Below, piece after piece: positions 45,279 to 53,974 of a stretch of DNA of 64,000 nucleotides; positions within the stretch are counted from its first letter, which is position 1; each line of letters opens with the position of its first letter. A program made the position numbers and the translations under genes. The DNA is from an uncultured Lachnospiraceae bacterium (lineage in GTDB: Bacteria; Bacillota; Clostridia; Lachnospirales; Lachnospiraceae), in assembly GCA_902489925.1 (NCBI GenBank), contig CABUBX010000002.1, positions 1-64,000 on the forward strand, written 5' to 3'. The notes beneath the pieces are model-generated. The model did not search any database. It saw only the letters and a program-made list of their open reading frames with translations, and was not told where the DNA came from.

Positions 45279-45294
45279 CTACTATATATTGTGT
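45279..45294 (+). promoter_or_regulatory. NrdR box 1
   Basis: CTACTATATATTGTGT, close to the 16-base consensus acaCWATATAWTGTGT; 14 of 16 bases agree by eye. It and box 2 sit 30 bases apart, the helical phase typical of NrdR. Confidence 0.8.
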
Positions 45295-45308
45295 TCAAAA
45301 AATGTGAA

Positions 45309-45324
45309 AAACTATATTTTGTAT
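45309..45324 (+). promoter_or_regulatory. NrdR box 2
   Basis: AAACTATATTTTGTAT, a weaker palindrome of the same type. Together with box 1 and the TATAAT at 45359-45364 it suggests NrdR repression of nrdDG. The nrdR gene is not in the window. Confidence 0.7.
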
Positions 45325-45429
45325 AGTTTTCCATATGGCTTTTTAGGGAGAGCAGTGTTATAATGGACATCGGCTCGAAAAATGCCGGATACGGCAGTGA
45401 ATATAGATGGATTTAAGGAGAAGACTAAA

Positions 45430-47556
45430 ATGAGGATTATTAAAAGGGATGGCCGTGAAGTGGCTTACAACAGAAGTAAGATTATTATGGCAATCAGCAA
45501 GGCCAATGCCGAGGTGCCGGAAGAAGAAAAGATTTCCGACGAGAAAATTGAAGAAATTGTCACATATATTGAAGGTAGAAACCGCAAAAGAATGCTCGTT
45601 GAAGATATTCAGGACATTATTGAGCAGCGTTTGATGGCGGAGGATAAGTTTGATTTGGCGAAGGCTTATATTATTTACAGATATCAAAGAGAGCTTGTCC
45701 GCAAGGCAAATACAACGGATGAATCCATTTTAAGCCTTATTAAAAACAGCAACAAGGATGTTATGGAGGAAAATTCCAATAAGAATGCGGTTGTGGCTTC
45801 AACCCAGAGGGATTTAATTGCCGGTGAGGTGTCTAAGGATTTGACAAAACGTCTTTTGCTTCCTGAAAAGATTACAAAGGCCCATGAAGAAGGCGTGCTT
45901 CATTTTCATGATGCCGATTATTTTGTACAGCCGATATTTAACTGCTGTCTGATTAATATTAAGGATATGCTTGATAACGGTACAGTGATGAACGGAAAGC
46001 TGATTGAGAGTCCAAAGAGCTTTCAGGTTGCATGTACGGTCATGACACAGATTATCTCTGCCGTGGCAAGCAGTCAGTACGGCGGTCAATCTGTCGATGT
46101 CCGCCATCTCGGAAAATATTTAAGAAAAAGCTATAATAAATATAAGGCAGCTGTACGAGTGGAATTTGGAGACAGCCTTGACAGTGAAACGGTCGAAAAG
46201 ATTGTCCGTCTGAGATTAAAAGACGAATTAAAATCCGGTGTTCAGACAATTCAGTATCAGATTAATACTTTGATGACAACCAATGGCCAATCTCCATTTG
46301 TTACATTGTTTTTAAATCTTGACCCGAATGACGAATATGTTGAAGAAAATGCCATGATTATTGAGGAGATTTTAAGACAGCGTCTTGAAGGCATTAAAAA
46401 TGAGATGGGTGTGTATGTGACACCTGCATTTCCTAAGCTGATTTATGTGCTCGATGAGCATAACTGCTTAAAAGGCGGAAAGTATGACTATATTACAAAG
46501 CTTGCCGTAAAGTGTTCCGCAAAACGTCTTTATCCGGATTATATTTCTGCAAAGAAGATGCGCGAAAACTATGAAGGCAACGTATTCAGCTGCATGGGCT
46601 GCCGAAGCTTTTTGACACCGTGGAAGGATGAAAACGGTGAGTATAAGTTTGAAGGACGTTTTAATCAGGGTGTTGTCAGCTTAAATCTGCCTCAGATTGG
46701 TATTATTGCCAAGGGCGATGAGGAGGTATTTTGGAAGCTTCTTGATGAGCGTCTTGAACTTTGCTATGAAGCGCTGATGTGCCGTCACAACGCGCTGATG
46801 GGCACAACTTCCGATGTCAGTCCGATTCACTGGCAGTACGGTGCTATTGCCCGCCTTAAAAAGGGCGAGAAAATTGACAAGCTTTTGTTAAACGGCTATT
46901 CCACAATTTCATTGGGCTATATTGGTCTTTACGAGGTGACAAAGCTGATGAAGGGTGTCAGCCACACAACGCCGGAGGGACTTGAATTTGCCCTTCGCGT
47001 GATGAATCGTTTAAGAGAAGCAACAGATACATGGAAAAAAGATACAGGCATGCATTTCGGACTTTACGGCACACCGGCAGAGTCTCTTTGCTATCGTTTT
47101 GCAAGAATCGACTTAGAGCGCTTCGGTGAAATTGAGGATGTGACAGATAAGGGCTATTATACAAATTCTTACCATGTGGATGTACGTGAAAAGATTGATG
47201 CTTTTAGCAAATTTACATTTGAAAGTCAGTTCCAGAAGATATCTTTAGGTGGTGCGATTTCTTACGTTGAGATACCGAATATGCGTCATAACCTTGAAGC
47301 GCTTGAGGAAATTGTGAAGTTTATTTATGACAATATCCAGTATGCGGAATTTAATACAAAGTCAGATTACTGTCATGTGTGCGGTTTTGACGGAGAAATC
47401 ATCGTCAATGACAATAATGAGTGGGAGTGCCCGCAGTGCGGCAATAAAGACCATGCCAAAATGAACGTAACAAGAAGAACTTGCGGCTATCTCGGCGAAA
47501 ACTTCTGGAATGTGGGAAAAACGAAGGAAATTAAAGCGAGGGTGCTGCACCTGTAA
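45430..47556 (+). CDS. nrdD: Anaerobic ribonucleoside-triphosphate reductase (class III)
   Basis: 708 residues. Reduces NTPs to dNTPs through a glycyl radical. ATP-cone at ~1-90, barrel domain with the catalytic Cys region VFSCMGCRSFL, then a zinc site CHVC...CPQC near 660-690, and the glycyl radical motif RRTCGYLGENF near the C terminus. Start at ATG after AAGGAG; a longer frame of 16 codons overlaps the predicted leader. Operon with nrdG, 38 bases further. Confidence 0.96.
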   Translation: MRIIKRDGREVAYNRSKIIMAISKANAEVPEEEKISDEKIEEIVTYIEGRNRKRMLVEDIQDIIEQRLMAEDKFDLAKAYIIYRYQRELVRKANTTDESILSLIKNSNKDVMEENSNKNAVVASTQRDLIAGEVSKDLTKRLLLPEKITKAHEEGVLHFHDADYFVQPIFNCCLINIKDMLDNGTVMNGKLIESPKSFQVACTVMTQIISAVASSQYGGQSVDVRHLGKYLRKSYNKYKAAVRVEFGDSLDSETVEKIVRLRLKDELKSGVQTIQYQINTLMTTNGQSPFVTLFLNLDPNDEYVEENAMIIEEILRQRLEGIKNEMGVYVTPAFPKLIYVLDEHNCLKGGKYDYITKLAVKCSAKRLYPDYISAKKMRENYEGNVFSCMGCRSFLTPWKDENGEYKFEGRFNQGVVSLNLPQIGIIAKGDEEVFWKLLDERLELCYEALMCRHNALMGTTSDVSPIHWQYGAIARLKKGEKIDKLLLNGYSTISLGYIGLYEVTKLMKGVSHTTPEGLEFALRVMNRLREATDTWKKDTGMHFGLYGTPAESLCYRFARIDLERFGEIEDVTDKGYYTNSYHVDVREKIDAFSKFTFESQFQKISLGGAISYVEIPNMRHNLEALEEIVKFIYDNIQYAEFNTKSDYCHVCGFDGEIIVNDNNEWECPQCGNKDHAKMNVTRRTCGYLGENFWNVGKTKEIKARVLHL

Positions 47557-47594
47557 TCTTTGGCATGGATATAAAAGAAAGGAAGTTTTCTGCC

Positions 47595-48125
47595 ATGTAT
47601 TACGCAGATATTAAACAATACGATGTTGCCAACGGCCCGGGTGTTCGTGTCTCTCTCTTTGTCAGCGGCTGTAATCACCGCTGCCAAAACTGCTTCAATG
47701 AGGAAGCGTGGGATTTTAAATTCGGCAATGAATTTACAGAAAAAGAGGCAGATAGAATTATCGAATACATGAAGCCGGACTATGTGGCAGGAATTACATT
47801 GCTTGGCGGTGAGCCGATGGAATATGTGAATCAAAAAGGTTTACTTCCGCTTGTACGCCGGATTCGTGAAACTTATCCGCATAAAAGCATATGGTGCTTT
47901 ACAGGTTATCTTTTTGATAAGGATATTTTAGAAAACATGTATGAAAAATGGGCGGAAACGAGAGAATTACTGTCCTGTTTTGATGTGATGGTTGACGGAA
48001 AGTTTGTTGAAGAACTGAAAAATTTATCGCTGAGATTTAAAGGTTCATCCAATCAGAGAACAATTGATGTGCAAAAGTCATTGGCTGCAAGAAAAGTGGT
48101 TCTGATGGAGGGCTATAACGAATAA
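47595..48125 (+). CDS. nrdG: Anaerobic ribonucleotide reductase-activating protein
   Basis: 176 residues. Radical-SAM activase that makes the glycyl radical of NrdD. The Fe-S motif CNHRCQNC near residue 26-33 is the CxxxCxxC of the family, followed by GITLLGGEPM. Start at MYYADI, with AAAGGAAG nine bases upstream; an ATG ten codons earlier has no site. Confidence 0.94.
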   Translation: MYYADIKQYDVANGPGVRVSLFVSGCNHRCQNCFNEEAWDFKFGNEFTEKEADRIIEYMKPDYVAGITLLGGEPMEYVNQKGLLPLVRRIRETYPHKSIWCFTGYLFDKDILENMYEKWAETRELLSCFDVMVDGKFVEELKNLSLRFKGSSNQRTIDVQKSLAARKVVLMEGYNE

Positions 48126-48131
48126 AAAGAT

Positions 48132-48174
48132 TGCGCAAGGGGCAGGTTATAAGAGCGTCCCTTGCGCATTTTTT
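48132..48174. terminator. Bidirectional terminator between nrdG and the ABC importer
   Basis: TGCGCAAGGG / CCCTTGCGCA stem then six T; the convergent stop codon lies inside it. Confidence 0.9.
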
Positions 48175-48946
48175 AATTTCCACATTCAATACTGATTTTA
48201 TTAAATTGTCCGAGCAGGTCATCAATGGTGAGCTGCTTTTTTTCTTCTCCGGCTTTGTCGATGACAGCCTCGCCCTGATGCATCATTAAAAGGCGGCTGC
48301 CATATTCTACCGCATAGCGGAGATTATGGGTGACCATCATAGTTGTCAGCTGTTTTTCACGGACAAGCTTGTCGGTCAATTCCATAATTAAGTCGGCTGT
48401 TTTCGGGTCTAGGGCCGCGGTGTGTTCATCGAGAATGAGAAAGTCAATCGGTGTCATTGTAGACATTAAAAGTGCCATCGCCTGACGCTGACCGCCGGAG
48501 AGGGAACCGACTTTAATATCAAGCTTATTTTCAAGACCGAGATTTAAGTCGGAGAGAAGCTCTTTATAGTAATCAATTCGCTTCTTGTCTGTACCTTTTC
48601 GCAAATTAAAAGATTTTGCTTTGTTGTCTGCAATAGACATATTTTCAAGAATAGTCATCGAAGGACAAGTACCGAGGGCGGGATTTTGGAAAACGCGGCC
48701 GATGCGGCGATAACGTTTATAATTTTTAGCATTTGTAATATCCTTGCCATCCATAATAACCTGACCGCTGTCTAGCGGAATACTGCCACAAATAATATTT
48801 AAAAGGGAGGTTTTGCCTGAGCCGTTACTTCCGATGATGGAAATAAAGTCACCTTTGTTGACTGTCAAATTAAAATTTTTAAAAAGGCACATTTCATTGA
48901 CAGTTCCGGGATTGTAATATTTGTTAATGTTTTTTAATTCAAGCAT
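48173..48946 (-). CDS. ABC importer ATPase (probable tryptophan importer component)
   Basis: 257 residues. Walker A GSNGSGKTS (~residue 37), signature LSGGQRQA and Walker B LILDEHTAAL, then the H-loop MVTHNLRYA. This is the LivF-like ATPase class found with permeases and TrpX-type binding proteins. Its start overlaps the permease stop by 8 bases. Substrate Trp is inferred from the T-box. Confidence 0.9.
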   Translation of the reverse strand: MLELKNINKYYNPGTVNEMCLFKNFNLTVNKGDFISIIGSNGSGKTSLLNIICGSIPLDSGQVIMDGKDITNAKNYKRYRRIGRVFQNPALGTCPSMTILENMSIADNKAKSFNLRKGTDKKRIDYYKELLSDLNLGLENKLDIKVGSLSGGQRQAMALLMSTMTPIDFLILDEHTAALDPKTADLIMELTDKLVREKQLTTMMVTHNLRYAVEYGSRLLMMHQGEAVIDKAGEEKKQLTIDDLLGQFNKISIECGN

Positions 48947-49823
48947 TTGTTTTCACCTTCCTTTTACGTTCCATACTAATCACAAGAATAATTAAGAATA
49001 ATGCCGCTGTAATAAGCTTCATGCTTGAGGAATCAAGTCCGCAGGCAATGGCGGCGGCAACACAGGCCTTGTAAATCACTGAGCCAATCAGTACAGATGA
49101 TGTGGCTCTTAAAATAGTCAGATTTTTAAAAAGGTTTGTTCCGATAATAACACTGGCAAGGCCGATGACGATAGTACCGGTGCCCATGGAAATATCAAAA
49201 AAGCGTTCCTCGTGGGCGTAGACTGCGCCGCTTAAGGCGACGAGCCCGTTTGAAATTGCCAGCCCGACAATTTTAACAAGCCCCTCATCTTTTGCAAGGC
49301 AGGTGACAAGCTTATCATTATCACCGACAGCCCTTAAAAGATAGCCGGATTTTGTTTTTAAATAAGCGTCCAGTAAATATTTCGCCAGCAGTGTGACAAC
49401 AAGAATGATAATCAAGGTCATATAAGGTTTTATTGCCTCAGGGATAAAGCTGTTTAAAAAGCTGTTATCAAAAATTGTTTCTTTAGAAAAGAGAGGGAGG
49501 TTGGCCTTGCCTGCGATTTTTAAATTAATGGTGTAGAGTGCAGTCATCATAATAATACCTGAAAGGAGGTCGCGCACCTTTAATTTTACATGAATCAGCC
49601 CTGTACATATGCCGGCAGCTGCGCCGCAGACAAAAGCAATTATCAGCGTTACATATGGATTTGCACCTTTTGTGACAAGGACTGCAGCTACAGCGGCACC
49701 GAGCGGAAAGCTTCCGTCTACCGTCAGGTCAGGAAAGTCCAATATTTTATAAGTAATATATACACCAAGTGCCATAATTCCGAAAATAAGGCCCTGTTCC
49801 AATGTTCCTAAAATGATATCCAT
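48939..49823 (-). CDS. ABC importer permease (TrpY-like, LivH class)
   Basis: 294 residues with about eight or nine helices; VDGSFPLGAAVAAVL near residue 37 and the helical bundle fit the branched-chain-type permease class. Middle gene of the three-gene importer unit; AGGAGGG ribosome site. Confidence 0.9.
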   Translation of the reverse strand: MDIILGTLEQGLIFGIMALGVYITYKILDFPDLTVDGSFPLGAAVAAVLVTKGANPYVTLIIAFVCGAAAGICTGLIHVKLKVRDLLSGIIMMTALYTINLKIAGKANLPLFSKETIFDNSFLNSFIPEAIKPYMTLIIILVVTLLAKYLLDAYLKTKSGYLLRAVGDNDKLVTCLAKDEGLVKIVGLAISNGLVALSGAVYAHEERFFDISMGTGTIVIGLASVIIGTNLFKNLTILRATSSVLIGSVIYKACVAAAIACGLDSSSMKLITAALFLIILVISMERKRKVKTNA

Positions 49824-49854
49824 AAAAGCCCTCCTAATTAAATGTTAAAATAAT

Positions 49855-50868
49855 TTATTCTGTAATTTCCGTGAAAATTTCTGCTTCTTTAATGATGTCT
49901 TCATCAACTGTCAATGCAAGCTTTTCGGCAGCCTTCTGGTTAAAATAAGTGTTGTAAGCTTCAAAGGTTTCGTAAGCCATTTCATTGGCTTTTGCTTCAC
50001 CTTTTAAAACCTTTGCGGCCATCTCGCCTGTTTTCTTTCCAAGCTCAATATAGTCGAGTCCTGCGGCGGCAAGGCAGCCTTTTTTGACCTGCTCGATTTC
50101 GCTTCCGAATACAGGAATACCTTTTTCATTTGCTTTGGCAAGAATTGTCGGAAGTCCCTGAACAACGGTGTTATCTGTGAGATTTGTAAGGCAGTCAACT
50201 TTCGTTAAAATATTGTCTGTGGCAAGGGCGATATCTGCGGTTGTGCTGATGCCGACATCGACAATTTCAAAACCGTACTCACCGGCCTTTTCTTTATATT
50301 CTTTAATTGCTGATTCCGAATTAACCTCGCTTGTTGTATATAAAATGCCGATTGATTTTGCATCCGGGAGTATTTTTCGGATTAAGTCAAGCTGTGCTTC
50401 AACGGGAAGCTTATCTGAGGTTCCGGTAGCATTTTTTGTAGGCATTTTATTTTCATCAGCGATTTCTGCGGCTACAGGGTCTGTGACTGCAGTATAAATA
50501 ACGGGAATATCAGAATCTAATGCAGCATTAATGCAGCTTTGGGCGCTTGGTGTTGCAATGGCGCAGATTAAATCGACTTTGTCGGAAACGAACTGTGAAG
50601 CAATCTGGCTTGCAGCGCCGGAGTCTGCCTGTGCATTTTGAAATTCAATTTTAAGGTTTTTGCCTTCTTCAAGACCTGCGGCTTTAAGACCTTCAATAAA
50701 GCCTTCGCGGCAGTTGTCGAGAGAGCCGTGCTCTGCAAATTGTGTAATGCCGATGGTGTAAGCCGCTTCGCCGTCAGAGCCTTCCTGTGAAGTTTTACTG
50801 CCGCAGCCGAAAAGTAATGAAGCAGCCATTGAGATACAAAGGATTGATGAGATAACATTTTTTTTCAT
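49855..50868 (-). CDS. ABC importer substrate-binding lipoprotein (TrpX-like, ABC_sub_bind)
   Basis: 337 residues. Lipobox LLFGC near residue 20. The fold GITQFAEHGSLDNCREGFI ... SIGILYTTSEVNSESA matches the ABC_sub_bind (PF04392) family of binding proteins, used by TrpX-type tryptophan importers. Start at MKKNVISS, with GGAGG upstream; the frame is open a further 58 codons into the T-box leader and is not used. Expression is controlled by the T-box. Confidence 0.9.
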   Translation of the reverse strand: MKKNVISSILCISMAASLLFGCGSKTSQEGSDGEAAYTIGITQFAEHGSLDNCREGFIEGLKAAGLEEGKNLKIEFQNAQADSGAASQIASQFVSDKVDLICAIATPSAQSCINAALDSDIPVIYTAVTDPVAAEIADENKMPTKNATGTSDKLPVEAQLDLIRKILPDAKSIGILYTTSEVNSESAIKEYKEKAGEYGFEIVDVGISTTADIALATDNILTKVDCLTNLTDNTVVQGLPTILAKANEKGIPVFGSEIEQVKKGCLAAAGLDYIELGKKTGEMAAKVLKGEAKANEMAYETFEAYNTYFNQKAAEKLALTVDEDIIKEAEIFTEITE

Positions 50869-50922
50869 AATAATTTCCTCCTGTTTTGGCAAAACCGAGA
50901 GCCGGGGGAAGCGGCGGCGATT

Positions 50923-51213
50923 AAAAAAAACCGCCCCAAGCATAGTTTTACTATACTTGAGACGGTAATAAAATCTTATTATCGCGGTACCACTCAAATT
51001 GACAAATAAATTGTCCACTCTTTTATGCACTAACATGCACACCTTATTGATAACGGGTTTGGTTCCCGGCGCTGCCTACTCTCCAAAGATTTCAGAGCAC
51101 CCTCGAAAGTCCATTCGGCCAGTGCATCCATGCCGCATTCACACCATCAGCGGCTCTCTGTAATATCAGACAAAGGCTTACTCCTCTTTCTCGTCGGTTT
51201 TGATTGATTTCAT
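50923..51213 (-). promoter_or_regulatory. T-box riboswitch, probably tryptophan-responsive
   Basis: On the minus strand: stem I with AGGAGTA and AGAGAG motifs, a GGTG-containing distal loop, the AGTAGGC stem III segment, and the T-box core GAGTGGTACCGCG (rc of 50983-50995). A terminator pairing ACCGTCTCAAGTATAGT with ACTATGCTTGGGGCGGT ends in eight T; the TTGAG ... CTCAA pairing can form the antiterminator. TGG just before AGAGTAGG is the probable Trp specifier. The core reads TGGT, which pairs with an A discriminator or only by wobble with the G of tRNA-Trp. Confidence 0.92.
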
Positions 51214-51373
51214 TTATTTTCTAATACACTAATACTTTAATACGCAAATGTCAAGACCTTTTTGAAAAAAATTCAGTTTTTTTAAACAGAGTATGCCAAA
51301 AATCAGAAAATGTCACGGGTTTAGGTATCTTTTCCGGGAAAATAAGGGTATACTTAAAAATAAGGAGGCAGTT

Positions 51374-52171
51374 ATGGAAAAGTTTTTGCAAATGACAGCA
51401 TGGAGAATGGCGGTTCCGCGTCTTTACGGCTGTTTTCATATATTTACGGCTGTTTTGGGTATAGTATTCGCTGCTGGTGCTGCAATTATCTGCGCTAAAG
51501 TGTATACAAAAATTTATAGGAAAAGCAATGCCGGAGGCAGTAGTTTTTCCTATAGGCTTTATATGATTATCGGGCTTGTGCTGCTTTTTTCGGAAGGCTA
51601 TAAGCAGCTGTTTAATTTTTATGTTATGAATGACAGGCGTTATGACTGGCATCTTTTGCCCCTCCAGCTTTGCAGTCTGCCGATGTATTTTTGTCTCATA
51701 ATTCCATGGCTTCGCTCAAAAGGCATAAAAACGGCGCTAAATACCTTTATGGCAGATTTTAATCTGATGGGGGCGGTGATGGTCTTTGCTGACCCATCCG
51801 GGATTTTTTCCAAATATGCGGTACTGACCGTGCACGGTATTTTGTGGCATTTACTCGTCATTTTTATTGGATTATTTGCAGGTCTGACAAATTTGGCGGA
51901 TACCGCATCCCTGAAAAGCTTTTTAAAAACGCTGCCGGTATTTTTCATAAGCAGCGGCTTGGCAATTGCGGTAAATATAGTGCTTCATCCGTACGGCGGC
52001 GCAAATATGTTTTATATTGACCCGTATACACCGTCGGTGCAGCTTGTATTCAGAGACATCGCAGCCGCTTTCGGTATTGCTGCCGGAAATACAGCCTATT
52101 TTTTGGCAATGATTTTTGGCGGCTTTTTGTGTCATTTTTTGTTTTGGTTTTTTCATGGCAGAAAGAGATAA
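51374..52171 (+). CDS. YwaF-family membrane protein (TIGR02206-type)
   Basis: 265 residues with about seven helices; YDWHLLPLQLCSLPMYFCL and HPYGGANMFYIDP fit the YwaF/TMEM164 family of uncharacterised integral membrane proteins. Start at the ATG preceded by AAGGAGG; a longer frame upstream runs into the leader. Single gene between the T-box unit (divergent) and pyrF. Confidence 0.82.
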   Translation: MEKFLQMTAWRMAVPRLYGCFHIFTAVLGIVFAAGAAIICAKVYTKIYRKSNAGGSSFSYRLYMIIGLVLLFSEGYKQLFNFYVMNDRRYDWHLLPLQLCSLPMYFCLIIPWLRSKGIKTALNTFMADFNLMGAVMVFADPSGIFSKYAVLTVHGILWHLLVIFIGLFAGLTNLADTASLKSFLKTLPVFFISSGLAIAVNIVLHPYGGANMFYIDPYTPSVQLVFRDIAAAFGIAAGNTAYFLAMIFGGFLCHFLFWFFHGRKR

Positions 52172-52181
52172 GGATTTACCC

Positions 52182-52211
52182 TTGTACAGAAATGGCTTTC
52201 TGTGGTAGAAT
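52182..52211 (+). promoter_or_regulatory. Promoter of pyrF
   Basis: TTGTAC, 18 bases, TAGAAT. The spacer carries a CAGAAA-TGGC-TTTCTG inverted repeat (52187-52202), a possible operator. Confidence 0.6.
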
Positions 52212-52242
52212 AAATAAAGTATTTACGTAGGAGGAACATGAA

Positions 52243-53166
52243 ATGATAGATAAGTTAGTTGAGAAAATTAAGAAAACCAATGCTCCGATTGAGGTCGGCC
52301 TTGACCCGATGCTTTCTTATGTGCCTGATTTTGTAAAAGAAAAAGCATACAAAGAATTTGGAGAGACACTCGAAGGTGCGGCAGAGGCAATCTGGCAGTT
52401 TAATAAGGCAATTGTTGATGCGACATACGATTTGATTCCTGCTGTAAAACCGCAGATTGCCATGTATGAGCAGTTTGGTATTCCGGGCATTATGGCGTTT
52501 AAGAAAACTTTGGATTATTGCCACGAGAAGGATTTGCTTGTTATCGGCGATATTAAGCGCGGTGATATCGGCTCTACTTCCGGTGCTTATGCGACAGGAC
52601 ATCTTGGTAAGGTACAGGTTGGCAGCAAGTCTTACTACGGCTTCGACGAGGATTTTGTGACGATTAATCCTTATATGGGCACAGACAGTGTTCAGCCGTT
52701 TATTGATGTTGCGATTCCTGAGAAAAAGGGTATGTTCATTCTTACAAAAACGTCCAATCCATCAAGCGGGGAGTTCCAGGATCAGCTTGTTGACGGCAGA
52801 CCTGTTTATGAGCTTGTTGCTGAAAAGGTTGTTGAATGGGGCAAGCAGCATATGGGTAAATGCGGCTACAGCTATGTCGGTGCTGTTGTGGGCGCAACTT
52901 ATCCTGAGATGGGCGCTGTTTTAAGAAAATTGATGCCGAAGTCCTTTATTCTTGTACCGGGCTATGGCGCTCAGGGTGCAAAAGGTTCTGATTTGACAAA
53001 TTATTTCAATGAAGACGGTCTTGGCGCGATTGTCAATTCCTCAAGAGGTATTATTGCAGCCTATAAGCAGCCGAAATATGAGAAATTCGGTCCGGAAGGC
53101 TTTGCAGATGCGGCAAGACAGGCTGTGATTGATATGCAGCAGGATATCGCAGCAGCATTAAAATAG
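52243..53166 (+). CDS. pyrF: Orotidine 5'-phosphate decarboxylase, type 2
   Basis: 307 residues, the longer type-2 size. Converts OMP to UMP in pyrimidine synthesis. VGLDPMLSYVPDF near the N terminus, the catalytic DIKRGDIGSTS near residue 105 with Asp-Lys-x-x-Asp, and VPGYGAQGA near residue 243. It is alone here, not in a pyrimidine operon; AGGAGG ribosome site. Confidence 0.95.
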   Translation: MIDKLVEKIKKTNAPIEVGLDPMLSYVPDFVKEKAYKEFGETLEGAAEAIWQFNKAIVDATYDLIPAVKPQIAMYEQFGIPGIMAFKKTLDYCHEKDLLVIGDIKRGDIGSTSGAYATGHLGKVQVGSKSYYGFDEDFVTINPYMGTDSVQPFIDVAIPEKKGMFILTKTSNPSSGEFQDQLVDGRPVYELVAEKVVEWGKQHMGKCGYSYVGAVVGATYPEMGAVLRKLMPKSFILVPGYGAQGAKGSDLTNYFNEDGLGAIVNSSRGIIAAYKQPKYEKFGPEGFADAARQAVIDMQQDIAAALK

Positions 53167-53205
53167 TTTTTGAAGCAAAAAGTATTGTGATATATAGAAG
53201 AAAAA

Positions 53206-53237
53206 TCGGCGCAAACGTTTGCGTCGGTTTTTTTTGA
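53206..53237 (+). terminator. Terminator of pyrF
   Basis: TCGGCGCAAACGTTTGCGTCGG hairpin region with ACGT loop and eight T. The next promoter overlaps its T-tract. Confidence 0.88.
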
Positions 53238-53263
53238 CTTTTTTTGATGTTTTTTCGTATGAT
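53234..53263 (+). promoter_or_regulatory. Promoter of the ECF S component gene
   Basis: TTGACT, 18 bases, TATGAT. Confidence 0.6.
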
Positions 53264-53325
53264 AATGGAAAAATATAGCTGCGCCTGTTTTTGGCGCACA
53301 GGAAGAATTTAGGGAGGAAATTCTC

Positions 53326-53883
53326 ATGGCAGGGATGACAGAAACAATAAGTAAAACAAAGACGGTGTCAGCGACAAGAAATCTTGTGCTGTCCGCATTA
53401 TTTTTAGCGATTGGTATTGTGCTTCCGTTTCTTACGGCACAGATACCATCTGTGGGAAGCATGCTTCTTCCGATGCACATTCCGGTACTTATCTGCGGTT
53501 TTGTATGCGGAGGTCCTTACGGATTGCTCGTCGGTGCGATTGTACCGCTTTTAAGAAGCGTGATGTTTGGTATGCCGCCGATGATGGTTGCTATTCCGAT
53601 GGCTTTTGAGCTTGCCGTTTATGGGCTTGTGACAGGTTTGCTTTATAACAAACTCAAAAAGAATACAGCAAATATTTATGTTTCATTGCTTGCAGCAATG
53701 CTTTGCGGGCGTATTGTATGGGGTGTTGTAAAACTTGTGATGGCCGGTATGGGGTCAAACAGCTTTGGTATGGCAATGTTTATTTCAGGGGCATTTACAA
53801 CCGCAATTCCGGGAATTATTCTTCAGATTGTTTTAATTCCAATTATCATTATGGCGCTGAGAAAGGCCAACTTAATCGATTAA
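53326..53883 (+). CDS. ECF transporter S component (vitamin importer, substrate unknown)
   Basis: 185 residues, six helices. NLVLSALFLAIGIVLPF and LVGAIVPLLRSVMFGMPPMM fit a substrate-capture S component that uses a shared EcfAA'T module, which is not in the window. The vitamin or metal bound cannot be assigned. Start has AGGGAGG upstream. Confidence 0.85.
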   Translation: MAGMTETISKTKTVSATRNLVLSALFLAIGIVLPFLTAQIPSVGSMLLPMHIPVLICGFVCGGPYGLLVGAIVPLLRSVMFGMPPMMVAIPMAFELAVYGLVTGLLYNKLKKNTANIYVSLLAAMLCGRIVWGVVKLVMAGMGSNSFGMAMFISGAFTTAIPGIILQIVLIPIIIMALRKANLID

Positions 53884-53884
53884 T

Positions 53885-53915
53885 AAAAGGGGCACGGTTA
53901 ATCGTGTCCTTTTTT
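53885..53915 (+). terminator. Terminator after the ECF S component gene
   Basis: AAAGGGGCACG / CGTGTCCTTTT stem then six T. Confidence 0.85.
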
Positions 53916-53974
53916 GGTATACGAACGACTGCCGCGGCATATGTTTTTGTAAAGTTAATTTTGCGGGGCAGGAT

